A DNA stretch of 34,004 nt from Fidelibacterota bacterium (GCA_028338895.1 JAOLAV010000009.1:1-34004); one strand, 5' to 3'. Shown: positions 22,345 through 32,165, counted from the first letter of the stretch. Notes: generated by a model not told the origin, from the letters alone. Program-made: numbers and translations.

Positions 22345-24708
22345 TTACTCAATAATAATTTCGTCTGCAAATAACCAAACATGTCCACCGGAGCCATCGT
22401 GCCAATCAGGACAAATTTTTCTACTAAATGCTTTTACTTTAATAAACCTTGAATTTAGGTTTATATCTTTAAAAACGGACTCTATTCTGTTTGGCTTTCC
22501 ATTTTCAGGGCCATCTTGGATCTCTTTAGTTATCAATTCTGAGAATGAAAAACTATCATCTGAAAAAGATAATTCAACTTTTGTTGGTAAGAAAATCCAA
22601 GAGCTATGTGATTCCAAAAATCCACAAATAATCTTATTAATTTCAGTAATTTTACCTAAATCAATAATTACATCAAGGCTCTTACTCTTCCATCCTTGCC
22701 AGTATCCATCTCCAAAATTAGTTGTTCCCCTATATCCATCGATTAAACTTAGTTTTCCAGCACCTCTATAGCGATCATTAAAAATTGCATTATATCTAAT
22801 TTTTTTACCCATAGCTTTATGAAAAATAAATGATTGCTCAGAATATTCTTTTACAGGGACATTATCAGAAAAAATTGCAGCAATCACTTTTTTTGGCTCT
22901 TTGATTAAAAATGGACGCTCGTATAACTGTGATTCGTTACTTGGATTTGTCCCATCTAGTGTAAACCTAATTTTCTCCCCCGGTTTTTCAGAACTTAAAT
23001 TGACTTTAATTGATCTAAGGCTATCATTTAATTCACCTTTAATATTAATTGAAAAACTTCCTGGAGCAGAAACCCAGTTTAAAAAATCAAACCGTTTTTT
23101 TAAGTTTTTAAGTCTTAAATAAAAATCATCATAAGTATTTTTACCAGGACCAGACCATAGAACTTCAGAAAGAGCTGTCATTCTAGGCAAAACTCTATAT
23201 TGAGCGCGATCAGGTGTTTGAACATATTCAGTCCAAAGATTCCCCTGAGCTCCAATTATATATTTATGGTTTTGAATATCTAGATCTAAGGGAATTGGGT
23301 TAAATGAATATACTTTTTTTAAAGTTACTAGTCCTCCAAATGCAACAGGTGAATTATTGGCGCTGGCTTGATAATAATCGAAATAACAATGTGAAGTTGG
23401 GCACATTATGACATCATGGCCTGCGGTTGCAGCCTCGATTCCACCGGCCATCCCTCTCCAACTCATAACTGTTGCGGATTTTGCGAGACCGCCTTCAAGA
23501 ATCTCATCCCAACCAACAAGTTTTTTATTTTTTGATAAAATAAATTTCTCAACACGCTTTATAAAATAGCTTTGAAGTTCGTTTTCATTTTTAAGATTTT
23601 CAATCTTAATCCGCTTTTGGCATTTAGGGCATTTTTTCCAATTTGTTTTTTCTGCTTCATCTCCTCCAATATGAATGTAGGGAGATGGGAAAAGATCAAT
23701 TACTTCTGTTAAAACATCTTCAATAAAATCAAAAACTTGATCATTTCCTGCGCAAAAAATATCTTCATTGGGCCAATAAGAACCAGGGTTAACAGGAATT
23801 GTATCTCCTTTACACGAGAGGTTCGGAAATGCTGCAAAAACTTCAGATGTATGTCCCGGCATTTCAATTTCAGGTATAACCATAATATTACGATCTAAAG
23901 CATACTTTACGACATCTTTAATTTCATCTTGAGTATAGTAACCACCATAGCTGGCTTTTTCTCCTGGAAGAATAGGAGATTGTTTTTTCCAGGGCTCATC
24001 TGTTCTATCGACAGACCAAGCAGATTTTTTAGATAGCTCTGGATACTTTTTTATATCGATTCTCCAGCCATTATCATCTGTTAAATGCCAATGAAAAACA
24101 TTCATTTTATGTAATGCTATCATATCAATATATGTTTTAATGAAACTAACATCAAAAAAATGACGGGATACATCTAAGTGCATCCCCCTATATTGAAAAT
24201 TAGGAGCATCCATAATTACACATTTTTGAATATCTGAAATACGAGGTTTTATATTTTTTTCTAATTCTACAGGACAGAGTTGACGAAAAGTCTGAAAACC
24301 ATAAAAAAGGCCAGAAAATGAAGTTGCAATTAATTCAATATTTGCACCCTCCCCCACAGAAAGATTGTAACCTTCGAATTCTATTTCAGATTCATTATCT
24401 ATAGAAATAATAATTTGATTTAATGAATTAGATTCTTTTACTATAGGTACAGAAGATATTGGGCTTAAATATTTTTGGAATAATATTGCGGCTTGGCGCT
24501 CTTGAATATGGCCGCTCTTCAGAGTAATACTTTTAATTGATTTTAAATCAAAGGTGCCATTTATTATTTTTTCTGAAATTGGTTTTGGGATAATAGATAT
24601 ATTATTCATAATTATTTTTTGAGTTTGATTTGGTTGCTGACACCCAAAAATTAATAGGAAAAAAACAACGTTTATTCTTTTTATTATAGATGTTATAATA
24701 TCTATCAT
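22345..24708 (-). CDS. GH20 beta-N-acetylhexosaminidase, multidomain lipoprotein
   Basis: Removes terminal GlcNAc/GalNAc from glycans such as chitooligosaccharides or murein fragments. The 787-residue product starts with a lipoprotein signal ending VVFFLLIFGC. A GH20b-type N-terminal domain is followed by the TIM barrel: MHLDVSRHFF, HWHLTDDNGWRIDIKKYP, PEIEMPGHTSE, and the catalytic Asp-Glu pair in HIGGDEAEKTNW. WGPG-like closing elements (LWSGPGKNTYDDF) end the barrel. After it come a chitobiase C-terminal-type domain (GEKIRFTLDGTNPSNESQLY) and an F5/8 type C-like carbohydrate-binding module (YWQGWKSKSLDVIIDLG). The ATG overlaps the stop of the M23 gene by four bases (ATGA), so the two are co-translated. 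Probably anchored in the outer membrane, facing periplasm or exterior. Confidence 0.93.
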   Translation of the reverse strand: MIDIITSIIKRINVVFFLLIFGCQQPNQTQKIIMNNISIIPKPISEKIINGTFDLKSIKSITLKSGHIQERQAAILFQKYLSPISSVPIVKESNSLNQIIISIDNESEIEFEGYNLSVGEGANIELIATSFSGLFYGFQTFRQLCPVELEKNIKPRISDIQKCVIMDAPNFQYRGMHLDVSRHFFDVSFIKTYIDMIALHKMNVFHWHLTDDNGWRIDIKKYPELSKKSAWSVDRTDEPWKKQSPILPGEKASYGGYYTQDEIKDVVKYALDRNIMVIPEIEMPGHTSEVFAAFPNLSCKGDTIPVNPGSYWPNEDIFCAGNDQVFDFIEDVLTEVIDLFPSPYIHIGGDEAEKTNWKKCPKCQKRIKIENLKNENELQSYFIKRVEKFILSKNKKLVGWDEILEGGLAKSATVMSWRGMAGGIEAATAGHDVIMCPTSHCYFDYYQASANNSPVAFGGLVTLKKVYSFNPIPLDLDIQNHKYIIGAQGNLWTEYVQTPDRAQYRVLPRMTALSEVLWSGPGKNTYDDFYLRLKNLKKRFDFLNWVSAPGSFSINIKGELNDSLRSIKVNLSSEKPGEKIRFTLDGTNPSNESQLYERPFLIKEPKKVIAAIFSDNVPVKEYSEQSFIFHKAMGKKIRYNAIFNDRYRGAGKLSLIDGYRGTTNFGDGYWQGWKSKSLDVIIDLGKITEINKIICGFLESHSSWIFLPTKVELSFSDDSFSFSELITKEIQDGPENGKPNRIESVFKDINLNSRFIKVKAFSRKICPDWHDGSGGHVWLFADEIIIE

Positions 24709-26123
24709 TTTATAAAAATTAATTTTTCAGAATGAACATAATCACTTGATTCAAACGTGAAAAAATAAATTCCTGAGGGTATAGAATTACCCGATGCTGA
24801 TTGTGCAATCCAATTAAACTTATGTAATCCAGGGTGTATCTTTTGTAGATAGTACGAGTCTATTTTTTCCCCACTAATATTATAAATATCAATTTTGATA
24901 TCACTTGAAATAAATATTTCATAATGAAAACTAATACTTGGATTAAATGGATTTGGAAACGGTTTAAAAATTTTAAAACTTTTAGGTATTGGTTTTTCCT
25001 TTGCTATATCAAGATTTGTATTGACAAATTTTATTGCATCGAAAAGAACATATTCACCTACAGATGTTGTACTCACATGATCTCTTAAGATGACGCTACT
25101 TTTTGAACCCTTTGGTAAATTGAGAGTAGTGATAGTTGAAAAACTACCGAGTCCTAAACTTTGATCAACAATGATAATACTCTTTGAATTTGTACCATCT
25201 TCATTTTGAACAATAATTTCATATTTAGCACTTGTTGCCGCATTGGGGTTTTCTGGTAAAAACACTTGGATATCATATTCCCCCTCGACATCTAATGTTG
25301 GAACCCAAATAGCGTAATGCCGACTATTATCAACACTATAAACAGCTGGAACCCTCCAAGAATCATCTTGATAACCTGTATTCAGATAAGTCCAGTCAGG
25401 ACCATAATATCGCTGAAAACCATTATCTCCATCATCCACCAATTCGTTTGAAACCCAGAGCCATTCACTGCGGTTACCCCTAACTTGTTCAATAGGATCA
25501 GTAGTCTCTCCCCACCAACCAAAAGGGTTTATAGCCCATGGTTCATTTGTATCGAAGTACCAATTTTCTTTACGAACCTCAAAATGTAAGTGTGCGTTTA
25601 ATGCACAACCAGAATTCCCATTGAATCCTAAAGTATCTCCTGTTATAACTGTTTCACCAACCGAGACATTGAGCGGAGGATTCATATGTAGATAACAAGA
25701 AAAATAGCCATTCCCATGAGCAACAATTATTGTTCCCTGATCTCCATTCGGTTCAATTCCACCAGGACAGGGGTCCGCTGGTGGAGAAAAAGCTGCCCAT
25801 AAAACATAGCCTCCTGCTGGTGCGAGAATAGGAGTGTTTAGAGGCATATAATAATCTGTCCCAGCATGTCCATCATAGCAAGATGAACCGGAGAGACAAT
25901 CAGGGAAAATAACATCATTATCGAATTCTTTTCCATCAAAACGAAGAAAAAACCCATCTTGGATATTGCTTGATGGGTAGTGATGGTCAACGTGATTTCG
26001 AGAAGAAAATTGTTCAAAAGAGGGTTGCGCAAAAGGTCTAATCTCAAGAAATGGATCTTGAGCATAGACAACGACTTCAAAGAAAAACAATAAAGAACAT
26101 AAGTTATAAAATGATATTTTCAT
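24705..26123 (-). CDS. Secreted M23 metallopeptidase with golvesin-like and T9SS-type sorting domains
   Basis: I start at ATG 26123 (MKISFYNLCSLLFFFEVVVY, a signal peptide); the track start 26147 is a TTG in the leader. The 472-residue product has a LytM/M23 domain with the zinc ligands in CYDGHAGTDYY and HLHFEV, plus VAHGNGYFSCYLHM, so it should cut peptide cross-links of peptidoglycan or similar peptides. The middle domain (HYAIWVPTLDVEGEYDIQVF to GEYVLFDAIKFV) looks like a golvesin/Xly-type beta-sandwich. The last 85 residues are a Por-type sorting domain (FPNPFNPSISFHYEI, then YNISGEKI and IPSGIYFFTF), implying secretion by a T9SS-like route. It is the first gene of a two-gene operon with the GH20 enzyme. 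Confidence 0.9.
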   Translation of the reverse strand: MKISFYNLCSLLFFFEVVVYAQDPFLEIRPFAQPSFEQFSSRNHVDHHYPSSNIQDGFFLRFDGKEFDNDVIFPDCLSGSSCYDGHAGTDYYMPLNTPILAPAGGYVLWAAFSPPADPCPGGIEPNGDQGTIIVAHGNGYFSCYLHMNPPLNVSVGETVITGDTLGFNGNSGCALNAHLHFEVRKENWYFDTNEPWAINPFGWWGETTDPIEQVRGNRSEWLWVSNELVDDGDNGFQRYYGPDWTYLNTGYQDDSWRVPAVYSVDNSRHYAIWVPTLDVEGEYDIQVFLPENPNAATSAKYEIIVQNEDGTNSKSIIIVDQSLGLGSFSTITTLNLPKGSKSSVILRDHVSTTSVGEYVLFDAIKFVNTNLDIAKEKPIPKSFKIFKPFPNPFNPSISFHYEIFISSDIKIDIYNISGEKIDSYYLQKIHPGLHKFNWIAQSASGNSIPSGIYFFTFESSDYVHSEKLIFIK

Positions 26124-26246
26124 TAATAGAATCTTTTCCCAAAACAAAATTAAAATAATGCAATAATTATATAAATTTAAATCATTATTTTAAATAGCAC
26201 TTTTAATTCTTTTTTAAGAAAAGTTTATAATCAAAAAGAGGTTTAA

Positions 26247-27902
26247 ATGAAATACGCGCTTATTTTACTGTTTTTCTCATCTTATTTAATGGCAATAGAA
26301 ATAGATAGTTCTTACTCTTTGAAGTGGAATAATCAAGCGTGGGGATCTGGTGGCTTATTTCCTGCTGGACCTCCCTGGAGTATGGTCGGACCTTATGATT
26401 TTGATGGTGATGGTTATGGCGATTTTATTGTATCTAGTTCTTACACTGGAGAATATTGCAATGGTGTATATCACTATGAAGCTGTAGATGATGATTCAAT
26501 TGAAGTTCAGTGGGTTCATACTTTTTACGATCTTAGTTGCTCTTATGATAATTTTTCGAGTGTTGCAGTAGCCGACCTAGATGGTGATAGTTTACTTGAA
26601 ATTTTAACAATAGCAGATACTGAGCCAGGGTCTTCTAACCAAAATGGATTTCAAATTTTTGAATGGGATATAGATTCTTCATCCTTTTTATCAACACCAA
26701 CAGCAACATGGAATATGGGCTTAGACAGTATTTGGGAAGCAGGTCAAATTCTTGTGGCAGAATTAGATGGAGATCCAAATCCTGAAGTTATTGTTTCTGT
26801 GATGGATGGACCATGGGGTGCAACCGGAAGTAGCAGGATGATGATTTTTGAATTAGAAAACAATGATTTTAATAACCCTAATTGGGTTCTTGAGTATGAA
26901 GATCCGTTTTGGACTAATTGGAGCGGATATAATATTTCAGTAGGAGATTTAGATCAAGACGGCCTTATGGAAATTTATACCATTGCTAATGAATATTATC
27001 ATATTATTGTTTACGAAAATGTAGGAGAAGATTTATATGAATATCAAACTGACTTTTATGTAAGTGAGAATTCCTATGAACGAGGGAATCAGAGTATGGT
27101 TATTACAGACATTAACGGAGATGGAACAAATGAACTTTTTGCTGTTACCTCTGGTACAAATAGCTTAACAGGAGATTTACTTACACCCGGTTATTTCTAT
27201 GCGATAGGCGGTGTTACTGATGTGAGCCAATTATCTTTTAATAATTTTAATTATTTGACTAGCTACGAGGGTGGTTTAAGAGAAATAACTCTTGGAGATG
27301 GAGATGGAGATGGTAATCCAAATTTGTACATTGCTGGTCACTATAACGAAGCTGTATATGATTGGGAATGGCTTAATGGTGATCCATTAAGTATAAATAG
27401 CTACACAGAAAACATTATTTTCATGGATGATACAACGGACAACTATACGCCTGAAAGCGATCAAGGTAAAGTTCGCGTAGCTAAATTATTTTCAGGAGAT
27501 ATTGATAATGATGGTAATGGTGATATTATTTTTACATCCGCCAGTTTTGCATCTGATAAGCCTCAGGTTTTTATGATTGAGCACGAAAACCAATTAAATA
27601 CAAAAAACGGATCACAAATTCCAAAACAATTTAATATAAGTCAGAATTACCCAAACCCATTTAACCCCTCAACTCATTTTAATTATAACCTTCCAGAATC
27701 TGGAATAATTGAATTAGCTATTTATGATATTGAAGGTAAAATGATTTACAAATTCCATGATGGTTTTCAAAGAGCGGGGAATCATAATGTTTTATGGACT
27801 GGCATTGATTATAACCAAAAAAAAGTGTCAAGTGGTATTTATTTTTGTCGATTAAAAATGGAATCCAAAACAATTACAAAAAAAATGATAATGACAAAAT
27901 AA
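26247..27902 (+). CDS. Secreted FG-GAP/VCBS-type beta-propeller with T9SS-type sorting domain
   Basis: A 551-residue exported protein. The signal peptide MKYALILLFFSSYLMA follows a leader with AGAGG and TTTAA spacer. The body has seven Ca-binding-loop repeats typical of FG-GAP/VCBS blades: DFDGDGYGDFIV, DLDGDSLLEILT, ELDGDPNPEVIV, DLDQDGLMEIYT, DINGDGTNELFA, DGDGDGNPNLYI and DIDNDGNGDIIF. Seven blades fit a complete integrin-like propeller, perhaps binding glycans or proteins at the cell surface. The C-terminus is a Por-type sorting domain (NYPNPFNPSTHFNYNLPESG, then SSGIYFCRL and MIMTK). It is transcribed divergently from the M23-GH20 operon, which carries the same type of sorting domain. 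No catalytic domain is seen. Confidence 0.9.
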   Translation: MKYALILLFFSSYLMAIEIDSSYSLKWNNQAWGSGGLFPAGPPWSMVGPYDFDGDGYGDFIVSSSYTGEYCNGVYHYEAVDDDSIEVQWVHTFYDLSCSYDNFSSVAVADLDGDSLLEILTIADTEPGSSNQNGFQIFEWDIDSSSFLSTPTATWNMGLDSIWEAGQILVAELDGDPNPEVIVSVMDGPWGATGSSRMMIFELENNDFNNPNWVLEYEDPFWTNWSGYNISVGDLDQDGLMEIYTIANEYYHIIVYENVGEDLYEYQTDFYVSENSYERGNQSMVITDINGDGTNELFAVTSGTNSLTGDLLTPGYFYAIGGVTDVSQLSFNNFNYLTSYEGGLREITLGDGDGDGNPNLYIAGHYNEAVYDWEWLNGDPLSINSYTENIIFMDDTTDNYTPESDQGKVRVAKLFSGDIDNDGNGDIIFTSASFASDKPQVFMIEHENQLNTKNGSQIPKQFNISQNYPNPFNPSTHFNYNLPESGIIELAIYDIEGKMIYKFHDGFQRAGNHNVLWTGIDYNQKKVSSGIYFCRLKMESKTITKKMIMTK

Positions 27903-27972
27903 TCAGAAAATTTCAAATTAATTTTGACCATTTTATAGATATTATTATCAAAATCAATAAATTAAACTTTTA

Positions 27973-29547
27973 ATGATAAATTTTAAGAAAAGTTTTTTAG
28001 CTTCTATTTTATTTTTTTTTAGTGCCATTATTTTATTCATTAATTTTGGTTGTGTTAAGACAGATATTCCTTCTCAAGAGGACTCACTAGTTTATCTAAT
28101 GTATGACGATGTAAAAGACTGGGATCCGGCATCGGCTTTTTCATTGGAAATTTTACCAATGTCGAATATCTATGAACCTTTACTTTGGTATGACGCCTCT
28201 GAAGAGGAACCTCGGTTTATCCCTGCGCTTGCGACATCGTATAAAAAATCTAAAGATGGCCTAAAATGGACATTCTACCTTAGGGATAACGTTACTTTTT
28301 CTGATGGTCATATTTTTGATGCAAATGCCGTAAAAATAAGTATTGAAAGAACAAAGTCAATAGGCGAAGGCGCTGGGTTCATTTGGGATCCTTTAGATAA
28401 AATAGAAATAGTGGATTCCTTAACTATTCTTTTCCATTTAAAATACCCAACTCCTTTAGACTTAATTGTTAGCGCTCAGTATGGCGCTTGGATCTATTCA
28501 CCTAAATTAGCAGAAATGAGTAGAGACAGCATAAGAGCTGGTATTGCTGCAGGAACAGGACCTTATGTACTTTCAAAATGGATCAAAAATCAAAGTATTA
28601 TTTTGGAAGAAAATAAAACCTACTGGCGTGGGTTTTCAGAAAAAAGTTTTAGAAAAATAGACCTTCGAATTGTGTCTGAACCAGCGACAAGGATTCAAAT
28701 GATTCAAGGAGGAGAAGCTGATATTTGTTCTCTTATTCCTATCGAAGCATTAAAGAGCTTTGATGATAATCCCAATTTAGAAGTGAAAGTTTTTCCTAGT
28801 TTTGTGAATCATTTACTAATACTTAATGTTAATAAACCACCAACTAATGATATTAAAATAAGACAAGCGATTGCTTCTGCTTTAGATTACCAAAGTATTA
28901 TAGAAAATATTTATAATGGATTAGCAAATAAACCTTCGGGATTAATACCATCTTCAATAGCTGGAATTTCTGCACCCAAAAAACAGTTTAAATTTGATTT
29001 GAAAAAAGGTCAGGAGTTAGTTGAGCATTCAAATTTTGACAAAAAAAAGTCAATTAAACTTAGTTATGTAGCCTCTTCCAATGAATATTGGAAAACGTGT
29101 TTGATGTTACAGGCCAATTGTAAAAAAATTGGTTTAAATATTGATTTACATGCTGGTTTATGGTCTGAAATATGGGCTAAAGCTCGAGAATTTAAAACTT
29201 CACCAAATATTATTGAAATGGCATGGTGGCCTACCTACGCGTCTCCATCTGATTGGCTATATAACATGTTTTCTTCCCAAGAAAAGCCTCTTTTTAACTT
29301 GTCTTATTATTCTAATGCAAAAATTGATTCACTCATAGAAGTTGCAAAAAGACTTGAAGGAGTTAATAAAAAAAAATCTTTTGAAATTTACAGTCAAATA
29401 CAATCTACTTTAATTGAAGATTGTGTTGTTATTCCCATTGCTGATTTAAACGCATGGATTGTAACTAAAAAAAATTTAGTTGGATTTAAAAATAATCCAG
29501 CCTACGCAACAATTTTATTTTATAGCTTAGAGCGGAATTCAAATTGA
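27973..29547 (+). CDS. ABC transporter substrate-binding lipoprotein, peptide/nickel family 5
   Basis: The 524-residue product begins with a lipoprotein signal (FLASILFFFSAIILFINFGC, lipobox cysteine near 28). Family SBP_bac_5 blocks are clear: VYLMYDDVKDWDPASAFS, IYEPLLWYD, FIPALATSYKKSKDGLKWTF, YLRDNVTFSDGHIFDANAVK, GTGPYVLSKW, RIQMIQGGEADI and KIRQAIASALDYQSI. Proteins of this type collect oligopeptides, dipeptides, nickel or assorted amides and hand them to the permeases. In this cell it is probably tethered to the inner membrane or sits in the periplasm. It heads the plus-strand operon that includes both permeases and both ATPases. The ligand cannot be read from sequence; the amidase and aminotransferase downstream suggest an amide- or amine-containing compound. 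Confidence 0.94.
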   Translation: MINFKKSFLASILFFFSAIILFINFGCVKTDIPSQEDSLVYLMYDDVKDWDPASAFSLEILPMSNIYEPLLWYDASEEEPRFIPALATSYKKSKDGLKWTFYLRDNVTFSDGHIFDANAVKISIERTKSIGEGAGFIWDPLDKIEIVDSLTILFHLKYPTPLDLIVSAQYGAWIYSPKLAEMSRDSIRAGIAAGTGPYVLSKWIKNQSIILEENKTYWRGFSEKSFRKIDLRIVSEPATRIQMIQGGEADICSLIPIEALKSFDDNPNLEVKVFPSFVNHLLILNVNKPPTNDIKIRQAIASALDYQSIIENIYNGLANKPSGLIPSSIAGISAPKKQFKFDLKKGQELVEHSNFDKKKSIKLSYVASSNEYWKTCLMLQANCKKIGLNIDLHAGLWSEIWAKAREFKTSPNIIEMAWWPTYASPSDWLYNMFSSQEKPLFNLSYYSNAKIDSLIEVAKRLEGVNKKKSFEIYSQIQSTLIEDCVVIPIADLNAWIVTKKNLVGFKNNPAYATILFYSLERNSN

Positions 29548-30563
29548 AAATATTCTTTTTAAAAAGATTTATGACTCTATTTATTACTGTATTCGGAGTC
29601 ATTTTAATTACATTTTTATTGGCTCGTATTTTCCCAAATGACCCAATAATGTTAGTTGTTGGTTCACATCCAACGCAAGACCAGATTGATATAGCCAATC
29701 AAAAATATGGTTTTGAAAAACCGATAATTGAGCAGTTTATTGATTACCTTGTAAATTTAATTCAAGGAGATATGGGAACATCGCTTCGGACTAAACAATT
29801 AGTTCGAGATGAATTAAGTCATCGTTTTATGGCTACATTTGAACTTGTAACACTATCTCTATGCCTATCAATATTAATTGGTTTTCCCCTAGGGATATTA
29901 TCAGGATATTATAGGAAAAACCGTTTTTCAATATTAATTAGAGGATTTGCTTTTAGCAGTATTGCATTACCTCTTTTTTGGTCTGGAATGCTTGCCCAAA
30001 TGTTTTTTTTTGGAAAGCTTGGGTGGCTACCACTGCAAGGGCGTGTTTCACCTCACTTTCAAGAGACAGAACTATCTATCAATTCAGGTATTCTAATATT
30101 TGATTCTTTTATAACAAAAGATTGGTCTTTTTTTGGAGATGTCTTTAGCCATTTGATTTTACCGGTAATGTGCCTGTCTCTTTCTAGTGTCGGAATTATT
30201 ATTAGAACAGTTAGGTCCTCTGTAATAGAGACTCTCCAAGAAGATCATTTTTTTAATTATCAAGCTTTAGGCTTTCACCCTTTATCAATACTGTTTAGAC
30301 TTGCTTTTAAAAATAGCCTTGTACTTTCATTAACTATTCTAGGCTTAGTTTATGGTATGTTACTAGGTGGCTCTTTTTTTATTGAAACAATTTTTGATTG
30401 GCCCGGATTAGGGCATTTTGGGATTTTATCCATAATGACAAATGATTTCCCGTCTATTATGGGAGTGACAATTCTTTATGCCGGGGTTTATCTTTTGATC
30501 AATTTTTTAGTAGATCTAGCATATTACTATATTGATCCCAGAATTAGATACGGGAAAAAATGA
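29544..30563 (+). CDS. ABC transporter permease, DppB/OppB type
   Basis: A 339-residue inner-membrane permease starting with TTG 29544, which overlaps the substrate-binding-protein stop as TTGA. MKIFFLKRFMTLFITVFGVI, then FLLARIFPNDPIMLVVG, is the standard N-terminus of DppB-type permeases, so the TTG start fits better than ATG 29571. Further membrane segments follow (LVTLSLCLSILIGFPLGILSG and others, about six in all). The cytoplasmic EAA loop that docks to the ATPase appears as TVRSSVIETLQEDHFFNYQALGF. An insertion of about 20 residues after the GRVSP motif is usual in this family. It forms the membrane heterodimer with the next gene product. Confidence 0.94.
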   Translation: MKIFFLKRFMTLFITVFGVILITFLLARIFPNDPIMLVVGSHPTQDQIDIANQKYGFEKPIIEQFIDYLVNLIQGDMGTSLRTKQLVRDELSHRFMATFELVTLSLCLSILIGFPLGILSGYYRKNRFSILIRGFAFSSIALPLFWSGMLAQMFFFGKLGWLPLQGRVSPHFQETELSINSGILIFDSFITKDWSFFGDVFSHLILPVMCLSLSSVGIIIRTVRSSVIETLQEDHFFNYQALGFHPLSILFRLAFKNSLVLSLTILGLVYGMLLGGSFFIETIFDWPGLGHFGILSIMTNDFPSIMGVTILYAGVYLLINFLVDLAYYYIDPRIRYGKK

Positions 30564-31372
30564 GTCAATATCCTAAAAATATATATATTCCCATTTTTCT
30601 TCTAATCTTGATCCTAATATTAAGTTTCTTTGTTCCGCTAATTAGGGGTGGGATTATATCGCATTACGATTTACACTTTGAGCGTGCCCTTCAACCACCT
30701 TCTTTTTTATATCCTTTCGGAACGGATTCATTAGGTCGAGATTTATTTTCGATTACTTTTATGGCCGCGAAGTCTTCTTTTTTTGTTGGTTTTGGCGTTG
30801 TTATTCTTGCCGCTTTAATTGGAGTTCCAATTGGAATGATTGCAGGATTTAAAGGTGGATTTTTTGATACCGTTTTAATTCGAATTACTGATGGTTTTTT
30901 GGCTTTCCCTCCGTTAATTCTACCTTTTACTATCACAGCTTTACTTGGGCCTTCATTAATAAATATTATTATTGCCATTGCGGTTGCATGGTTTCCTTGG
31001 TACGTACGAATTGTCAGGGCTAAGACTCTCGAAATACGATCTTCTGGTTATATAGAGTATTCTATAGTCATGAAAGCAGGATGGGCTCATATTTTAAAAA
31101 TACATATATTTCCTAATATTTTCCCAGCTGTATTGATTCAGGCCAGTGCAGATATAGGGTATGCTATTTTAATGGCAGCAGGACTTTCATTCCTTGGGCT
31201 TGGTGCACAGCCACCTGAATTAGAATGGGGATTATTAATCACACAATCTAGAATTAGTTTTTTATATAGTTGGTGGACAATTTTACCGCCAGGAATATTT
31301 CTTTTCATCACTGTTGTACTTTGTAATTTTCTTGGTGACAGCTTAAGAGAATATTATGATCCAAAGTTATAA
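30560..31372 (+). CDS. ABC transporter permease, DppC/OppC type
   Basis: A 270-residue permease whose ATG overlaps the upstream stop by four bases (ATGA). The DppC-type hallmarks are the N-terminal membrane helix (YIPIFLLILILILSFFVPLI), the PFGTDSLGRDLFS motif, VPIGMIAGFKGGFFDTVLIR, the EAA loop EIRSSGYIEYSIVMKAGWAHIL, GLSFLGLGAQPPELEWG, and the C-terminal NFLGDSLREYYDPKL. It pairs with the preceding permease in the inner membrane. The DppD-type ATPase gene starts 17 bases before this gene ends, so translation is tightly coupled. Confidence 0.95.
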   Translation: MSQYPKNIYIPIFLLILILILSFFVPLIRGGIISHYDLHFERALQPPSFLYPFGTDSLGRDLFSITFMAAKSSFFVGFGVVILAALIGVPIGMIAGFKGGFFDTVLIRITDGFLAFPPLILPFTITALLGPSLINIIIAIAVAWFPWYVRIVRAKTLEIRSSGYIEYSIVMKAGWAHILKIHIFPNIFPAVLIQASADIGYAILMAAGLSFLGLGAQPPELEWGLLITQSRISFLYSWWTILPPGIFLFITVVLCNFLGDSLREYYDPKL

Positions 31373-32165
31373 AAAAAATCAAACTATTCTAGATGTCTCC
31401 CACTTGCGTGTCGGGCATAGAGATAAAAAAAAAGTTAATATCCTAAGAGATATAAGTTTTTCTATATTCAAAACAGAAACATTTGGAATTATTGGAGAAA
31501 CGGGTTCTGGAAAAACAATGACAGCAAACTCTGTTATGAATCTTTTACCCGAAAGTATTTACAAAAAAAAAGGTGAAGTTTTTCTTGAAGGGATCCCAAT
31601 ACATACATTTTCATTGAACGAAATGCGAAAAATATTAGGTTTGAAAATTGCGTTTATTCCGCAAAACTCATCTACTGCTTTAAATCCTATATACAAAATA
31701 GGCTTTCAATTTGAATTTGTTCTTAGAAATCGATTCAAAATTAACACTTTAAAAGCAAGGTCTAGGGCGAAAGAGTGGTTTGAAAAAGTGAAACTTAGAA
31801 ACATTGATCGGATATATAATAGCTATCCTTGTCAACTTTCTGGCGGTCAAAACCAGCGAATCTCTATAGCTTTAGCATTATCTCTAGATCCATCTCTATT
31901 AATTGCGGATGAACCAACAACAGCTCTAGATAGTATTACACAACAAGAAATACTTTCTCTTTTGTTATCTTTAAAAAAAGAATACGAACTAAGTATCATG
32001 TTTATTACCCATGATATTTCAATTGTAAAAAAAATATGTGATAGAGTTGCAGTCATGTTTAAAGGTCAAATTGTAGAGTGTGGAATAACTAATCAAATTC
32101 TGACAAATCCTAAACATTCTTACTCAAAGAGCCTATTAAATTCATTACCAACTTCGCTTGTATAA
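31356..32165 (+). CDS. ABC transporter ATPase, DppD/OppD type
   Basis: A 269-residue nucleotide-binding subunit. The Walker A is GETGSGKTM, the Q-loop lies in IAFIPQNSSTALNP, the signature is LSGGQNQRISIAL, the Walker B is LLIADEPTTALD, and the switch histidine is in MFITHDIS. The chain ends soon after NPKHSYSKSLLNSLP, lacking most of the C-terminal oligopeptide-type extension with cysteines found in OppD (about 320-330 residues), so it is closer in size to NikD. It overlaps the permease gene by 17 bases. It should form a heterodimer with the ATPase encoded 48 bp downstream. Confidence 0.95.
   Translation: MIQSYKKNQTILDVSHLRVGHRDKKKVNILRDISFSIFKTETFGIIGETGSGKTMTANSVMNLLPESIYKKKGEVFLEGIPIHTFSLNEMRKILGLKIAFIPQNSSTALNPIYKIGFQFEFVLRNRFKINTLKARSRAKEWFEKVKLRNIDRIYNSYPCQLSGGQNQRISIALALSLDPSLLIADEPTTALDSITQQEILSLLLSLKKEYELSIMFITHDISIVKKICDRVAVMFKGQIVECGITNQILTNPKHSYSKSLLNSLPTSLV

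Noticed and set aside
23615-23640. CPKCQ in the GH20 enzyme, considered as a zinc-ribbon insertion
   Set aside because: A W-x-x-CP-x-CQ block soon after GGDE is, as I recall, common in GH20 enzymes of Bacteroidetes-like bacteria, so it is not a separate domain or an oddity.
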